In this document: piece by piece, positions 1-5,241 of the stretch
How the letters are laid out: the number at the start of each line of letters is the position of its first letter
Position numbering within the stretch: the first letter of the stretch is position 1
NCBI GenBank assembly: GCA_016212785.1
Contig: JACRDW010000085.1
Location: 1 to 5,423 of the forward strand
Reading direction: 5' to 3'
Length of the DNA: 5,423 nt
Source of the DNA: Methanobacteriota archaeon
GTDB lineage: Archaea; Hydrothermarchaeota; Hydrothermarchaeia; Hydrothermarchaeales; JACRDW01
The notes under the pieces: model-generated
Database searches by the model: none
The model's input: the letters and a program-made list of their open reading frames with translations, nothing else
Told to the model about the DNA's origin: nothing
Position numbers and translations under genes: made by a program

Positions 1-1019
1 AAATGAGCTATCGAGGAGCCGAGAATATGTCCTGCGTTGTGCAGCGTTAATCTTATATCCGGAGAGATGTCCGTTACCTCGCCGTAGTCGAGAGGTATGA
101 TGTACTTGAGCAGCTTCTTAATGAAGGTACGGGCGTATGGAAGCTCCTTGCCTTCCCTCTCAATAACGTCCAAGTAATCCCAGTGCAGCAGGAACATCAA
201 GTCCCTCGTGGGCGGAGTGCAGTATATGGGACCTTCATATCCCATGTAGTACAGATATGGAACGAAGCCGCAGTGGTCGAGGTGCGCGTGCGTTACAACA
301 ACCGCATCCAAATCCTGAATGCTGAACTCGGGAAGGTTGAGGTATGGAAACGCATTTTCGTTATCCCCTGCAGCGATGTTCACTCCGCAGTCTATGAGAA
401 CTTTGCTCTCAGGCGTATGGAGATACATCGAAGTTCTGCCGACTTCTCTGAAACCTCCGAGAGTGCTGACCCTTATCCAGAAGCTCCCTCTGGAAATTGG
501 CGTTCTGTGAATTCTCCTCCCAACCTTGCGCAGTATTTCCTTGCGCTCGCTGCTCGTCTTAAGCAGCGTGTGCCTTATACTCTTTACAATCTTAGAGGTT
601 ATCGGAGGCGTTCTCCTTACCGTCGGCGTCCAGCCGACTGCAAGCTTTATATCGCTGAGAGTCTTTCCGGATTTTCCTATAACTAATCCCGGCTTGAGAG
701 ATTCGATTAAAGTTTCACCGAAGTTTTCGTCGAACTTTATGTCGGTTATGCCGGCCTCCTCCGGTACGACCTCCTTGATTTTCGCTATGGCTCGCTGCTC
801 CTCCATCAGCACAGACGAATCTGGTCGTATAATTATCCTTTTCCGGATTATCCTGGCAAGCTCCTTGACAATCTCCCCGTTCGCTGTCAGAACCGAAGGA
901 TTTTTGGAGTACAGCACTACCTCTGGACCCTCAAAATCCACCTTGGTTATAAGAGAGGTGGCAGGAGTATTGTCTTTCACCACCTTCTTAATTTCATTAA
1001 GGCTGTCTTCTGCCGACAC
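1..1019 (-). CDS. Archaeal CPSF ribonuclease / transcription termination factor aCPSF1 (FttA), N-terminal part
   Basis: The 339 complete codons encode the N-terminal half of a KH-domain metallo-beta-lactamase/beta-CASP nuclease; the family is usually about 630-640 residues, so the C-terminal beta-CASP part lies off the left edge. Two KH-like domains span about residues 1-145, with a GKSG loop at 115-118. The metallo-beta-lactamase domain follows from about 180: motif 1 is IDCG (209-212), motif 2 is the zinc-binding HAHLDH (244-249), and motif 3 is H331 in HNAGHILGSS. In other archaea this cytosolic enzyme cleaves RNA at U-rich sites and drives transcription termination. The start is GTG at 1019: a GGGGTG ribosome binding site lies 5 bases upstream, no in-frame ATG occurs before the upstream stop, and the KH domain begins directly after. 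It follows psmB by 32 bases on the same strand, so co-transcription is likely. Confidence in the family is very high; fttA/aCPSF1 is a literature name. Confidence 0.96.
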   Translation of the reverse strand, partial: MSAEDSLNEIKKVVKDNTPATSLITKVDFEGPEVVLYSKNPSVLTANGEIVKELARIIRKRIIIRPDSSVLMEEQRAIAKIKEVVPEEAGITDIKFDENFGETLIESLKPGLVIGKSGKTLSDIKLAVGWTPTVRRTPPITSKIVKSIRHTLLKTSSERKEILRKVGRRIHRTPISRGSFWIRVSTLGGFREVGRTSMYLHTPESKVLIDCGVNIAAGDNENAFPYLNLPEFSIQDLDAVVVTHAHLDHCGFVPYLYYMGYEGPIYCTPPTRDLMFLLHWDYLDVIEREGKELPYARTFIKKLLKYIIPLDYGEVTDISPDIRLTLHNAGHILGSSIAH

Positions 1020-1051
1020 TTGAACACCCCAAAAATTACAATGAGAATAAA

Positions 1052-1690
1052 TTAAAGTGCGCTAACTATCTTTTCGACTTCGTCTTCAGAAAGTTTCTTG
1101 AAACCTTTCTCCGTGACTTTTACTACATCGATTCCATTGCCGGTCATTGCATCCCTCTCCAGAGCTGCTTTAATCGCTCTTACCGCTACTTTGACGCACT
1201 TGTCTATCGGCAGGTCTTCCTTGAAGCTGTCTTCTAATACGCCGTATGCAACCGGAGAGCCGGAGCCGGTGGCAATTACTTTGTCTTCGATAGAACTGCC
1301 AAGCGGGTCTATGGAAAAAAGCCTTGAACCGTTCTTATCGAAACCGCCCACGATTACCTGCACAATCATTGGATAGTAGCGCTGGGAGAACAATATGTTT
1401 GCCATCAGCGTTGCCGCTGCCTCAACGCTCATCTCCCCTCCCTTGCGCATTCTGTACAGCTTTGCCTCAGCCTGCATCCACCTTATCAGCGCCTGCGCAT
1501 CTGACACCGCACCCGCTACCGTTGCGCCTATATGCCTGTCTATCATGAAGCTCTTCTGCACTATCTTGTGGGCAATCAGCGTGCCCATCGTCGCCCTTCT
1601 GTCAGAAACCAGCACAGCGCCTTCTTTGCAGGCAAGACCGATTGTGGTTGTGCCCTTCGTGTATTCCTTTGTTCTTTCAGCAACTTCCAT
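1052..1690 (-). CDS. psmB: Proteasome subunit beta (20S core catalytic subunit)
   Basis: The product is 212 residues, normal for an archaeal proteasome beta subunit, which forms the inner rings of the cytosolic 20S proteasome and cleaves unfolded proteins delivered by an ATPase such as PAN or Cdc48. A short propeptide (residues 1-13) ends in Gly13, and autocleavage would expose the nucleophile Thr14, the first residue of TTTIGL. In mature numbering the active-site partners Asp17 and Lys33 are present. Ser130 and Asp167 match the usual Ser129/Asp166 with a one-residue shift. The position matching Ser169 is Thr (RDAMTG), a mild change. The ATG at 1690 has a perfect GGAGGT 5 bases upstream (1701-1696), and a TATA/BRE promoter lies about 60-75 bases upstream. 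aCPSF1 follows 32 bases downstream. No alpha subunit or ATPase is in the window. Confidence 0.98.
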   Translation of the reverse strand: MEVAERTKEYTKGTTTIGLACKEGAVLVSDRRATMGTLIAHKIVQKSFMIDRHIGATVAGAVSDAQALIRWMQAEAKLYRMRKGGEMSVEAAATLMANILFSQRYYPMIVQVIVGGFDKNGSRLFSIDPLGSSIEDKVIATGSGSPVAYGVLEDSFKEDLPIDKCVKVAVRAIKAALERDAMTGNGIDVVKVTEKGFKKLSEDEVEKIVSAL

Positions 1691-1747
1691 TCAAAACCTC
1701 CAGAGCAAATTGGAATAAAATAAGATGCTGACTAATACTATTTATTT

Positions 1748-1767
1748 CTTATATATAAGCCTTTCCC
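1748..1767 (-). promoter_or_regulatory. BRE/TATA promoter of psmB-aCPSF1
   Basis: Read on the minus strand, a purine-rich BRE-like GGGAAAGG (1767-1760) directly precedes the TATA box CTTATATATAAG (1759-1748). With usual archaeal spacing (about 25 bases from box centre) transcription would start near 1728, giving a leader of roughly 38 bases that contains the GGAGGT site. The 12-base TATA box is a perfect palindrome, so it could also be read toward the plus-strand gene, although the BRE-like purines are only on the psmB side. Confidence 0.7.
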
Positions 1768-1810
1768 ATATTTCAGAGTTGACATCATCCATCGTAGGTG
1801 GTGTAATAAG

Positions 1811-1819
1811 CTTTATATT
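1811..1819 (+). promoter_or_regulatory. TATA box of the membrane protein / HTH-CBS pair
   Basis: CTTTATATT, preceded by the purine-rich AATAAG, is centred about 45 bases before the ATG at 1860. This predicts a start near 1840 and a leader of about 20 bases, which holds the strong AGGAGGTG ribosome binding site (1848-1855). Confidence 0.55.
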
Positions 1820-1859
1820 CTGGTTTTGTATTATTTCAAAACAAACAAGGAGGTGCTGC

Positions 1860-2543
1860 ATGGCAGATGTGCTTTCGTTTTTAGGTGCTGTTACTGGAAA
1901 AACGGTAGCTGTTGCTGCGATATATATTCTGAAAATAATCGCTGCTTTGGTCGTACTGATAGTTGGACTGTACGCCGGCAGAGTTTTCGGAAGGGTGATA
2001 TCCAAGGTGCTGGACAAGGCTGGATTAAACGAATTGATAAGGAAAACTGTTGTGGGAGAGCATATTGAAAAAAGCGGAGTGCAGTTAGTCGGTATTTCGG
2101 ATCTGGTGATAAGATGGTTCATTTATGCAGTTGCTTTGATGGCAGCGGTAGATATTCTCGGGATAGGCTTTCTAACCACATTTCTGTTGGACGCCATAGG
2201 GTATATTCCAAGCCTAGTCGCAGGAATCGTAATACTGCTTGTCGGATTGGTTGCAGTTGATTTTATCGTGGAGTTCATCAAAACTACGACCAAAGAGCTG
2301 AAAATCGAGTACATAAGTGCTGTAACCTTCGTGATAAGAATCTCGCTGTACCTCATGATACTCGTCATGGCGCTCGACCAGTTCAAAATAAAAACGACGA
2401 TAATATATGCTCTGATAACCCCAATTGCGTACGGAATAGCTATAGGAGCCGGTATTGGTCTCGGGATTGCAATAGGCTGGGGTCTGAAAGATGCGGTCGC
2501 CAAAGCTGCGGAAAAGAAGCTGAAAGAGAAAGAAGCAAAGTGA
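1860..2543 (+). CDS. MscS-related membrane protein with conserved TM-helix repeats
   Basis: This 227-residue protein has about five hydrophobic helices, roughly at 16-45, 82-108, 115-140, 155-176 and 181-208, with a charged Lys/Glu-rich tail at 211-227. The glycine-rich last helix ending IAIGWGLKDA, and the earlier helices each followed by an amphipathic charged stretch, resemble the conserved TM-helix family (PF05552 type) related to small-conductance mechanosensitive channels. The soluble MscS beta domain is absent, so channel activity is an inference. The ATG at 1860 is chosen because AGGAGGTG (1848-1855) lies 4 bases upstream. The frame stays open back to an ATG at 1725, but that extension overlaps both promoter boxes, lacks a ribosome binding site and would put an odd Cys/Arg stretch before the protein. 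The next gene starts one base after the stop, implying co-translation and a shared role. Confidence 0.82.
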   Translation: MADVLSFLGAVTGKTVAVAAIYILKIIAALVVLIVGLYAGRVFGRVISKVLDKAGLNELIRKTVVGEHIEKSGVQLVGISDLVIRWFIYAVALMAAVDILGIGFLTTFLLDAIGYIPSLVAGIVILLVGLVAVDFIVEFIKTTTKELKIEYISAVTFVIRISLYLMILVMALDQFKIKTTIIYALITPIAYGIAIGAGIGLGIAIGWGLKDAVAKAAEKKLKEKEAK

Positions 2544-2544
2544 G

Positions 2545-3102
2545 ATGTACGAGATACCGAGCCCTGCGGATTTGCGCAATTACAGATTGAAAGTCGGAAT
2601 GACGCAGACAGAGCTTGCCGCAAAAGCCGGGGTAAGCCAGTCTCTGATAGCCAGAATTGAGTCAGGGGACATAGACCCCAGGGCATCGACCCTCAAGAAA
2701 ATTTTGGAAGCATTGAAGGCGGGGAAAGCAAAAGAACTCTGCGCAGCCGATGTGATGAAATACCCGGTCATTTCCATAAGACCTTCCGATACTATAAGAA
2801 CTGCAAACAAATTGATGGAGAAATATGGAATTTCCCAGCTGCCGGTGCTGGAGAATAACGTGCAGGTCGGGAGCATTTCGGAGGACAGAGTTGTCAGGGA
2901 AATTTCTTCTGGGAAGGATATATCTAAAATTCCTGTCAGAAGAATCGAAGAAATAATGAACGACGGCTTTCCGACTGTAAGCAAGGGCACCGACGTTAAA
3001 ACGATTTCAAAATTGGTTGAAGCGAATCCGGCAGTTCTGGTCGTGGAAAGAGGCAAGGTTATCGGGATAATAACAAAGGCAGATATAATAAGAATGATGT
3101 AA
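2545..3102 (+). CDS. Transcriptional regulator with XRE-type helix-turn-helix and two CBS domains
   Basis: The 185-residue protein has an N-terminal lambda-repressor/XRE-type helix-turn-helix (about 8-60; TQTELAAKAGVSQSLIARIE contains the two core helices). Two CBS domains follow: the first about 65-122 (starting at ADVMKYPVISIRPSDT), the second about 130-185 (EIMNDGFPTV, ending VIGIITKADIIRMM). Such CBS pairs (Bateman modules) bind adenine nucleotides or related ligands, so this is probably a cytosolic one-component regulator responding to energy state or S-adenosylmethionine-like compounds; the ligand and target genes are not visible. This HTH-CBS arrangement is common in euryarchaea (COG3620 type). 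The ATG lies one base after the stop of the membrane protein gene and has no strong ribosome binding site of its own, which suggests translational coupling. Its 3' end is 4 bases from the stop codon of the convergent response regulator. Confidence 0.92.
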   Translation: MYEIPSPADLRNYRLKVGMTQTELAAKAGVSQSLIARIESGDIDPRASTLKKILEALKAGKAKELCAADVMKYPVISIRPSDTIRTANKLMEKYGISQLPVLENNVQVGSISEDRVVREISSGKDISKIPVRRIEEIMNDGFPTVSKGTDVKTISKLVEANPAVLVVERGKVIGIITKADIIRMM

Positions 3103-3106
3103 AAGC

Positions 3107-3484
3107 CTATGCCGTTGCCATCTCGGGAGCAACCAACAGCTCGTCTACAGTCCCGAGCATTTTTTCTCTGCTGAACGGCTTCTCGATGTATGCATCATAG
3201 CCTGCGCATCCGAAGATGCTCATAGCCCTTTCCTCAGCTACCACCGTAAACATGACAACTGGAATTGACTTGAACTTCTCATCGGCTTTAATCTCCGCAA
3301 GAACCTTGTTCCCATCCACGCCGAGTATGTCCAGAAGTATGAGGTCTGGCTTTTCTTTCTTCAATTTATCCAGGCATTCCTCGCCGCTCGATGCTTCTAT
3401 GATCTCATAGCCTCTTTTCTTCAGCATTATACCGGTGAGAAAGAGTATGTCCGGCTCGTCGTCCACGACCATGATTTTTTTCAT
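3107..3484 (-). CDS. Receiver-only response regulator (CheY-like)
   Basis: The 125-residue protein is a single receiver domain with no output domain. The acidic pair Asp8/Asp9, phospho-acceptor Asp52 (LILLD), Thr80 (VVMFT) and Lys102-Pro103 (EKPF) are all present, so phosphorylation by a histidine kinase is expected. The loop after Asp52 reads ILGVDG instead of the usual form with Met-Pro. Spacing from Asp52 to Thr80 is 28 residues against 30 in CheY, while Thr80 to Lys102 matches CheY, so two residues are missing from this loop. No kinase or chemotaxis gene is nearby; the partner must be elsewhere. The ATG at 3484 lacks a ribosome binding site, but a TATA-like box is centred 26 bases upstream, which fits a leaderless mRNA. 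Confidence 0.93.
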   Translation of the reverse strand: MKKIMVVDDEPDILFLTGIMLKKRGYEIIEASSGEECLDKLKKEKPDLILLDILGVDGNKVLAEIKADEKFKSIPVVMFTVVAEERAMSIFGCAGYDAYIEKPFSREKMLGTVDELLVAPEMATA

Positions 3485-3506
3485 ACTTGCAAATTAAATT
3501 CTTCTA

Positions 3507-3514
3507 GTATTTAT
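3507..3514 (-). promoter_or_regulatory. TATA-like box of the response regulator gene
   Basis: On the minus strand this reads ATAAATAC and is centred about 26 bases before the ATG at 3484. That is the normal archaeal TATA-to-start distance, so the mRNA would be leaderless, in line with the missing ribosome binding site. On the plus strand the same AT stretch (TATTTATG) is about 25 bases before the hairpin cluster starting at 3537 and could serve that element instead. Confidence 0.4.
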
Positions 3515-3536
3515 GTTTTTTGAAAAGAAGTGGGGA

Positions 3537-3615
3537 GGTGGCTGGCAGGGGAGAAATGACTAAAGACCCTGCCAGCTTGCGAATCGCCAAATAGCCCAGA
3601 GGGCTACTCAGCACC
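3537..3615. ncRNA. Candidate structured RNA: three hairpins closed by a GGTG/CACC stem
   Basis: This 79-base GC-rich block stands out from the AT-rich spacer. Three hairpins can be read in it: a perfect 10-bp stem 3541-3550 with 3567-3576 (GCTGGCAGGG/CCCTGCCAGC, 16-base loop); a small stem 3577-3581 with 3585-3590 (one bulged C, loop AAT); and a perfect 6-bp stem 3592-3597 with 3601-3606 (loop AGA). Ends GGTG (3537-3540) and CACC (3612-3615) pair to give a four-way, cloverleaf-like fold. The coding strand is open. A minus transcript could start near 3615 from the TATA box at 3634-3643 and end in a T-rich run near 3522-3531; a plus transcript could start near 3537 from 3508-3515. It is not a tRNA: there is no 7-bp acceptor stem or T-loop. 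It could instead be a DNA-level structure or a mobile-element remnant. The structure is seen; transcription is inferred. Confidence 0.4.
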
Positions 3616-3633
3616 AATATATTTTGCGCATCT

Positions 3634-3643
3634 TTTATATAAA
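3634..3643. promoter_or_regulatory. Palindromic TATA box between two structured elements
   Basis: TTTATATAAA is self-complementary and can recruit TBP in either direction. Usual spacing of 23-25 bases from its centre gives start sites near 3615 on the minus strand (the first base of the CACC/GGTG closing stem) and near 3662 on the plus strand (inside the left arm of the long helix). Purine-rich AGCAAGA on the minus side is the better BRE match, so minus-strand transcription is favoured. A second AT box, AATATATTT (3617-3625), could place a plus-strand start near 3646. Confidence 0.45.
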
Positions 3644-3651
3644 TCTTGCTG

Positions 3652-3803
3652 CGGTTGGGGGTTGTTTCAAAGAGACAGAGCTACTACAGAGAATCCGAAG
3701 CCTCGCATATAAAGACGGGTACAGGCTTGTGTTGAACAGGGCTAAAGATATTATGCTCAAGAATTTTTATTTTAGGGAATTACGAAACAACCCCGCTCAA
3801 CCG
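3652..3803 (+). ncRNA. Candidate structured RNA with a 17-bp terminal helix, or rbkR leader element
   Basis: The two ends of this 152-base stretch are complementary. CGGTTG (3652-3657) pairs with CAACCG (3798-3803), and GGGGTTGTTTC (3658-3668) pairs with GAAACAACCCC (3784-3794), giving 17 Watson-Crick pairs broken only by a 3-base bulge GCT (3795-3797). Inside, AAGCCT pairs with AGGCTT (about 3698-3703 with 3722-3727), and a weaker stem joins GGGC and GCTC near 3739-3758. A TATA box lies upstream and a T-rich stretch (TTTCTTTCT, 3817-3825) downstream, as for a short independent transcript. An open frame beginning at TTG 3624 crosses the element but has no ribosome binding site and resembles no family I know. 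Alternatives are an untranslated leader acting on rbkR, or a small inverted-repeat mobile element; no target-site duplication is visible. The plus strand is chosen by promoter and T-run position and is an inference. Confidence 0.45.
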
Positions 3804-3818
3804 AAACATTAATATATT
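3802..3818 (+). promoter_or_regulatory. BRE/TATA promoter of the rbkR-ribB operon
   Basis: CGAAAC (3802-3807) resembles a BRE, followed by the TATA box ATTAATATATT (3808-3818). The box centre near 3814 predicts a start around 3839-3841, leaving fewer than ten bases before the ATG at 3849. A palindrome CAAATTTG (3826-3833) lies between TATA box and start site, a position where a repressor could block transcription; it is only a candidate operator. The BRE-like part overlaps the right end of the long helix. Confidence 0.55.
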
Positions 3819-3848
3819 TCTTTCTCAAATTTGGTTAGCAACTTAAAA

Positions 3849-4520
3849 ATGAGTAGCATGGATATTACAGCGCTGTTGTCTCTCGCAAAGCATGGGTGCT
3901 GCGAAAAGGTGGTAGAAATATCTTCGTTTCAGCTCGCAAAGGATTTGAAAACTTCGCAGCAGACTGCATCGAGAAGAATTAAAGAGCTCGAAAGCGAGGG
4001 CTACATATCACGGGAAATCCTGCCGAAGGGGCAGAAGATAAGAATAACTCCGAAGGGCACAGAGGTGCTGAGGCAGATGTACTCTGAGTTAGGCAGGGCA
4101 TTAGAAAGAGCAGAGCCTTCTGTTTATAACATAAGCGGAGAGGTAACCTCGGGAATTGGAGAAGGAAGATATTATATGAACATACCAGGCTATAAAAGCC
4201 AGTTCATTCAAAAGCTCGGTTTTGAGCCTTATCCAGGCACCCTAAACCTGAAGTTAAAATCCAGTGAGGAGATAAAGCTCAAACAGGCACTGCAGGATTT
4301 TGAGGGCATTGCAATAGAGGGATTTGCCTACAAAAACAGAACCTTCGGTCCTGCTAAGTGCTTCAGGGCAAGCGTAGAGGGAATTGAAGGAGCGGTTGTA
4401 ATTCCTGCGAGGTCTCACCACGGATTTAATTCCCTTGAAGTGATTGCGCCCAGGAAAATCAGAGATGCCGCAAAATTAAAGGACGGCGATGTTGTTACGG
4501 TTAGAGTATTTGTAGCTTGA
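3849..4520 (+). CDS. rbkR: Bifunctional riboflavin regulator / CTP-dependent riboflavin kinase
   Basis: The 223-residue protein joins an N-terminal winged helix-turn-helix (about 1-85; core QLAKDLKTSQQTASRRIKEL, wing around 60-68) to an archaeal riboflavin kinase (about 92-223), the RbkR architecture. The kinase part shows GEVTSGIGEGRYYM (97-110), the signature YPGTLNLKL (128-136; Thr131 and Asn133 lie in the motif known to bind the metal-nucleotide), GPAKCF (167-172) and HHGFNSLEVIAP (190-201). Family members transfer phosphate from CTP to riboflavin to make FMN in the cytosol, while the DNA-binding part controls riboflavin genes. ATG 3849 is chosen because the promoter predicts a start near 3840; TTG 3831 would precede that start, and ATG 3858 is possible. 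There is no clear ribosome binding site, so the mRNA is nearly leaderless. The downstream neighbour ribB supports the riboflavin role. Confidence 0.94.
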   Translation: MSSMDITALLSLAKHGCCEKVVEISSFQLAKDLKTSQQTASRRIKELESEGYISREILPKGQKIRITPKGTEVLRQMYSELGRALERAEPSVYNISGEVTSGIGEGRYYMNIPGYKSQFIQKLGFEPYPGTLNLKLKSSEEIKLKQALQDFEGIAIEGFAYKNRTFGPAKCFRASVEGIEGAVVIPARSHHGFNSLEVIAPRKIRDAAKLKDGDVVTVRVFVA

Positions 4521-4529
4521 GGTGTTGCA

Positions 4530-5219
4530 ATGAGTAAAATAAACGAGGCAATAGAAGCGCTGAAGAGCGGCGGAGAGGTGCTCGTATACGACGCAGATGG
4601 CCGGGAAGAAGAAACAGACATAGTCGTTGCTGGAGAATTTACCGCACCCTCGCACATACGAACGATGAGAAAAGACGGCGGGGGTTTAATCTGCGCTGCG
4701 GTGCACCCAAAAATCGCTGACAGGCTGAAAATTCCTTTCCTTGTCGATGTGTGGAGGCATGCGGGCAGGAAGTACAGGGTTTTCAAAGAGCTTAAACCAA
4801 ACGACATACCCTATGACGAAAAGTCCTCTTTCTCGATTACCATAAACCACAGAAAGACTTTTACCGGGATAACAGACAACGACAGGTCGCTTACGATAAG
4901 AGAGCTGGCAAGGGTTGCAGAAAATTCTCTCAACGGCTACAGACCCGGCGAGTTTGGGAGGAACTTCAGGGCTCCGGGGCACGTCGTGCTGCTCAGAGCT
5001 GCTGATAATTTGCTGCTGGGGCGCAAGGGACATACCGAGCTCAGCGTTGCTCTGATGGAGCTCGCAGGTCTCACGCCGGTAGCGACGATATGCGAGATGC
5101 TGGGCGACGACGGAAACTCGCTGCCCCTCGAGAAAGCAAGAGAATACGCAAGAAAGCACGGGTTACCTTTTCTTGAAGGAAAAGACATAATAAAAAAATT
5201 TATAAATCAGTGCCCCTAA
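4530..5219 (+). CDS. ribB: 3,4-dihydroxy-2-butanone 4-phosphate synthase
   Basis: The 229-residue enzyme converts ribulose 5-phosphate to 3,4-dihydroxy-2-butanone 4-phosphate plus formate, the four-carbon precursor of riboflavin. The acidic metal/substrate loop REEETD is at 25-30. [20 protein letters not shown] occupies 99-118, [12 protein letters not shown] 146-157 and GHTE 167-170, with a conserved ICEM at 187-190. Its length is that of the stand-alone archaeal enzyme, with no fused GTP cyclohydrolase II. The ATG at 4530 has the ribosome binding site TGAGGTG (4518-4524), which includes the stop codon of rbkR, 5 bases upstream, so the genes are almost certainly co-transcribed. RbkR is the likely regulator, which would tie RibB supply to FMN level. 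Confidence 0.97.
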   Translation: MSKINEAIEALKSGGEVLVYDADGREEETDIVVAGEFTAPSHIRTMRKDGGGLICAAVHPKIADRLKIPFLVDVWRHAGRKYRVFKELKPNDIPYDEKSSFSITINHRKTFTGITDNDRSLTIRELARVAENSLNGYRPGEFGRNFRAPGHVVLLRAADNLLLGRKGHTELSVALMELAGLTPVATICEMLGDDGNSLPLEKAREYARKHGLPFLEGKDIIKKFINQCP

Positions 5220-5241
5220 CCAATGCTGTGGAGTCGAAATT

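Noticed and set aside
183..1023. Long plus-strand open frames opposite the left-hand gene
   Set aside because: They lie opposite aCPSF1, whose minus-strand reading shows clear KH and metallo-beta-lactamase motifs. The plus-strand translations resemble no family and lack ribosome binding sites.
1725..1859. N-terminal extension of the membrane protein to ATG 1725
   Set aside because: It overlaps the psmB promoter and the gene's own TATA box and has no ribosome binding site, while ATG 1860 has a strong AGGAGGTG.
3103..3106. Bidirectional terminator between the convergent genes
   Set aside because: Only 4 bases separate the stop codons, and no hairpin or T-run is visible around them.
3556..3594. 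Twelve-codon frame (ATG to TAG) with a GGGGAG-like site just upstream, possible leader peptide
   Set aside because: It lies within the perfect hairpin arms and ends far from rbkR. The GC-rich match is better explained by the stem, and so short a frame is expected by chance.
3537..3615. tRNA or box C/D RNA
   Set aside because: The closing stem has only 4 bp, there is no T-loop GGTTCGA-like sequence or suitable anticodon arm, and no RTGATGA C box. The large loop resembles a kink-turn only partly: the bulge before GA is too long.
3624..3812. 62-codon frame starting with TTG
   Set aside because: Its start overlaps a TATA box, it has no ribosome binding site and no recognisable family, and it is crossed by both arms of the long helix.
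3652..3848. Classical FMN riboswitch upstream of rbkR
   Set aside because: The conserved RFN-element blocks (such as AGGGNCGGGG and its partners) are not visible, and the predicted rbkR start near 3840 would leave this stretch out of the mRNA.
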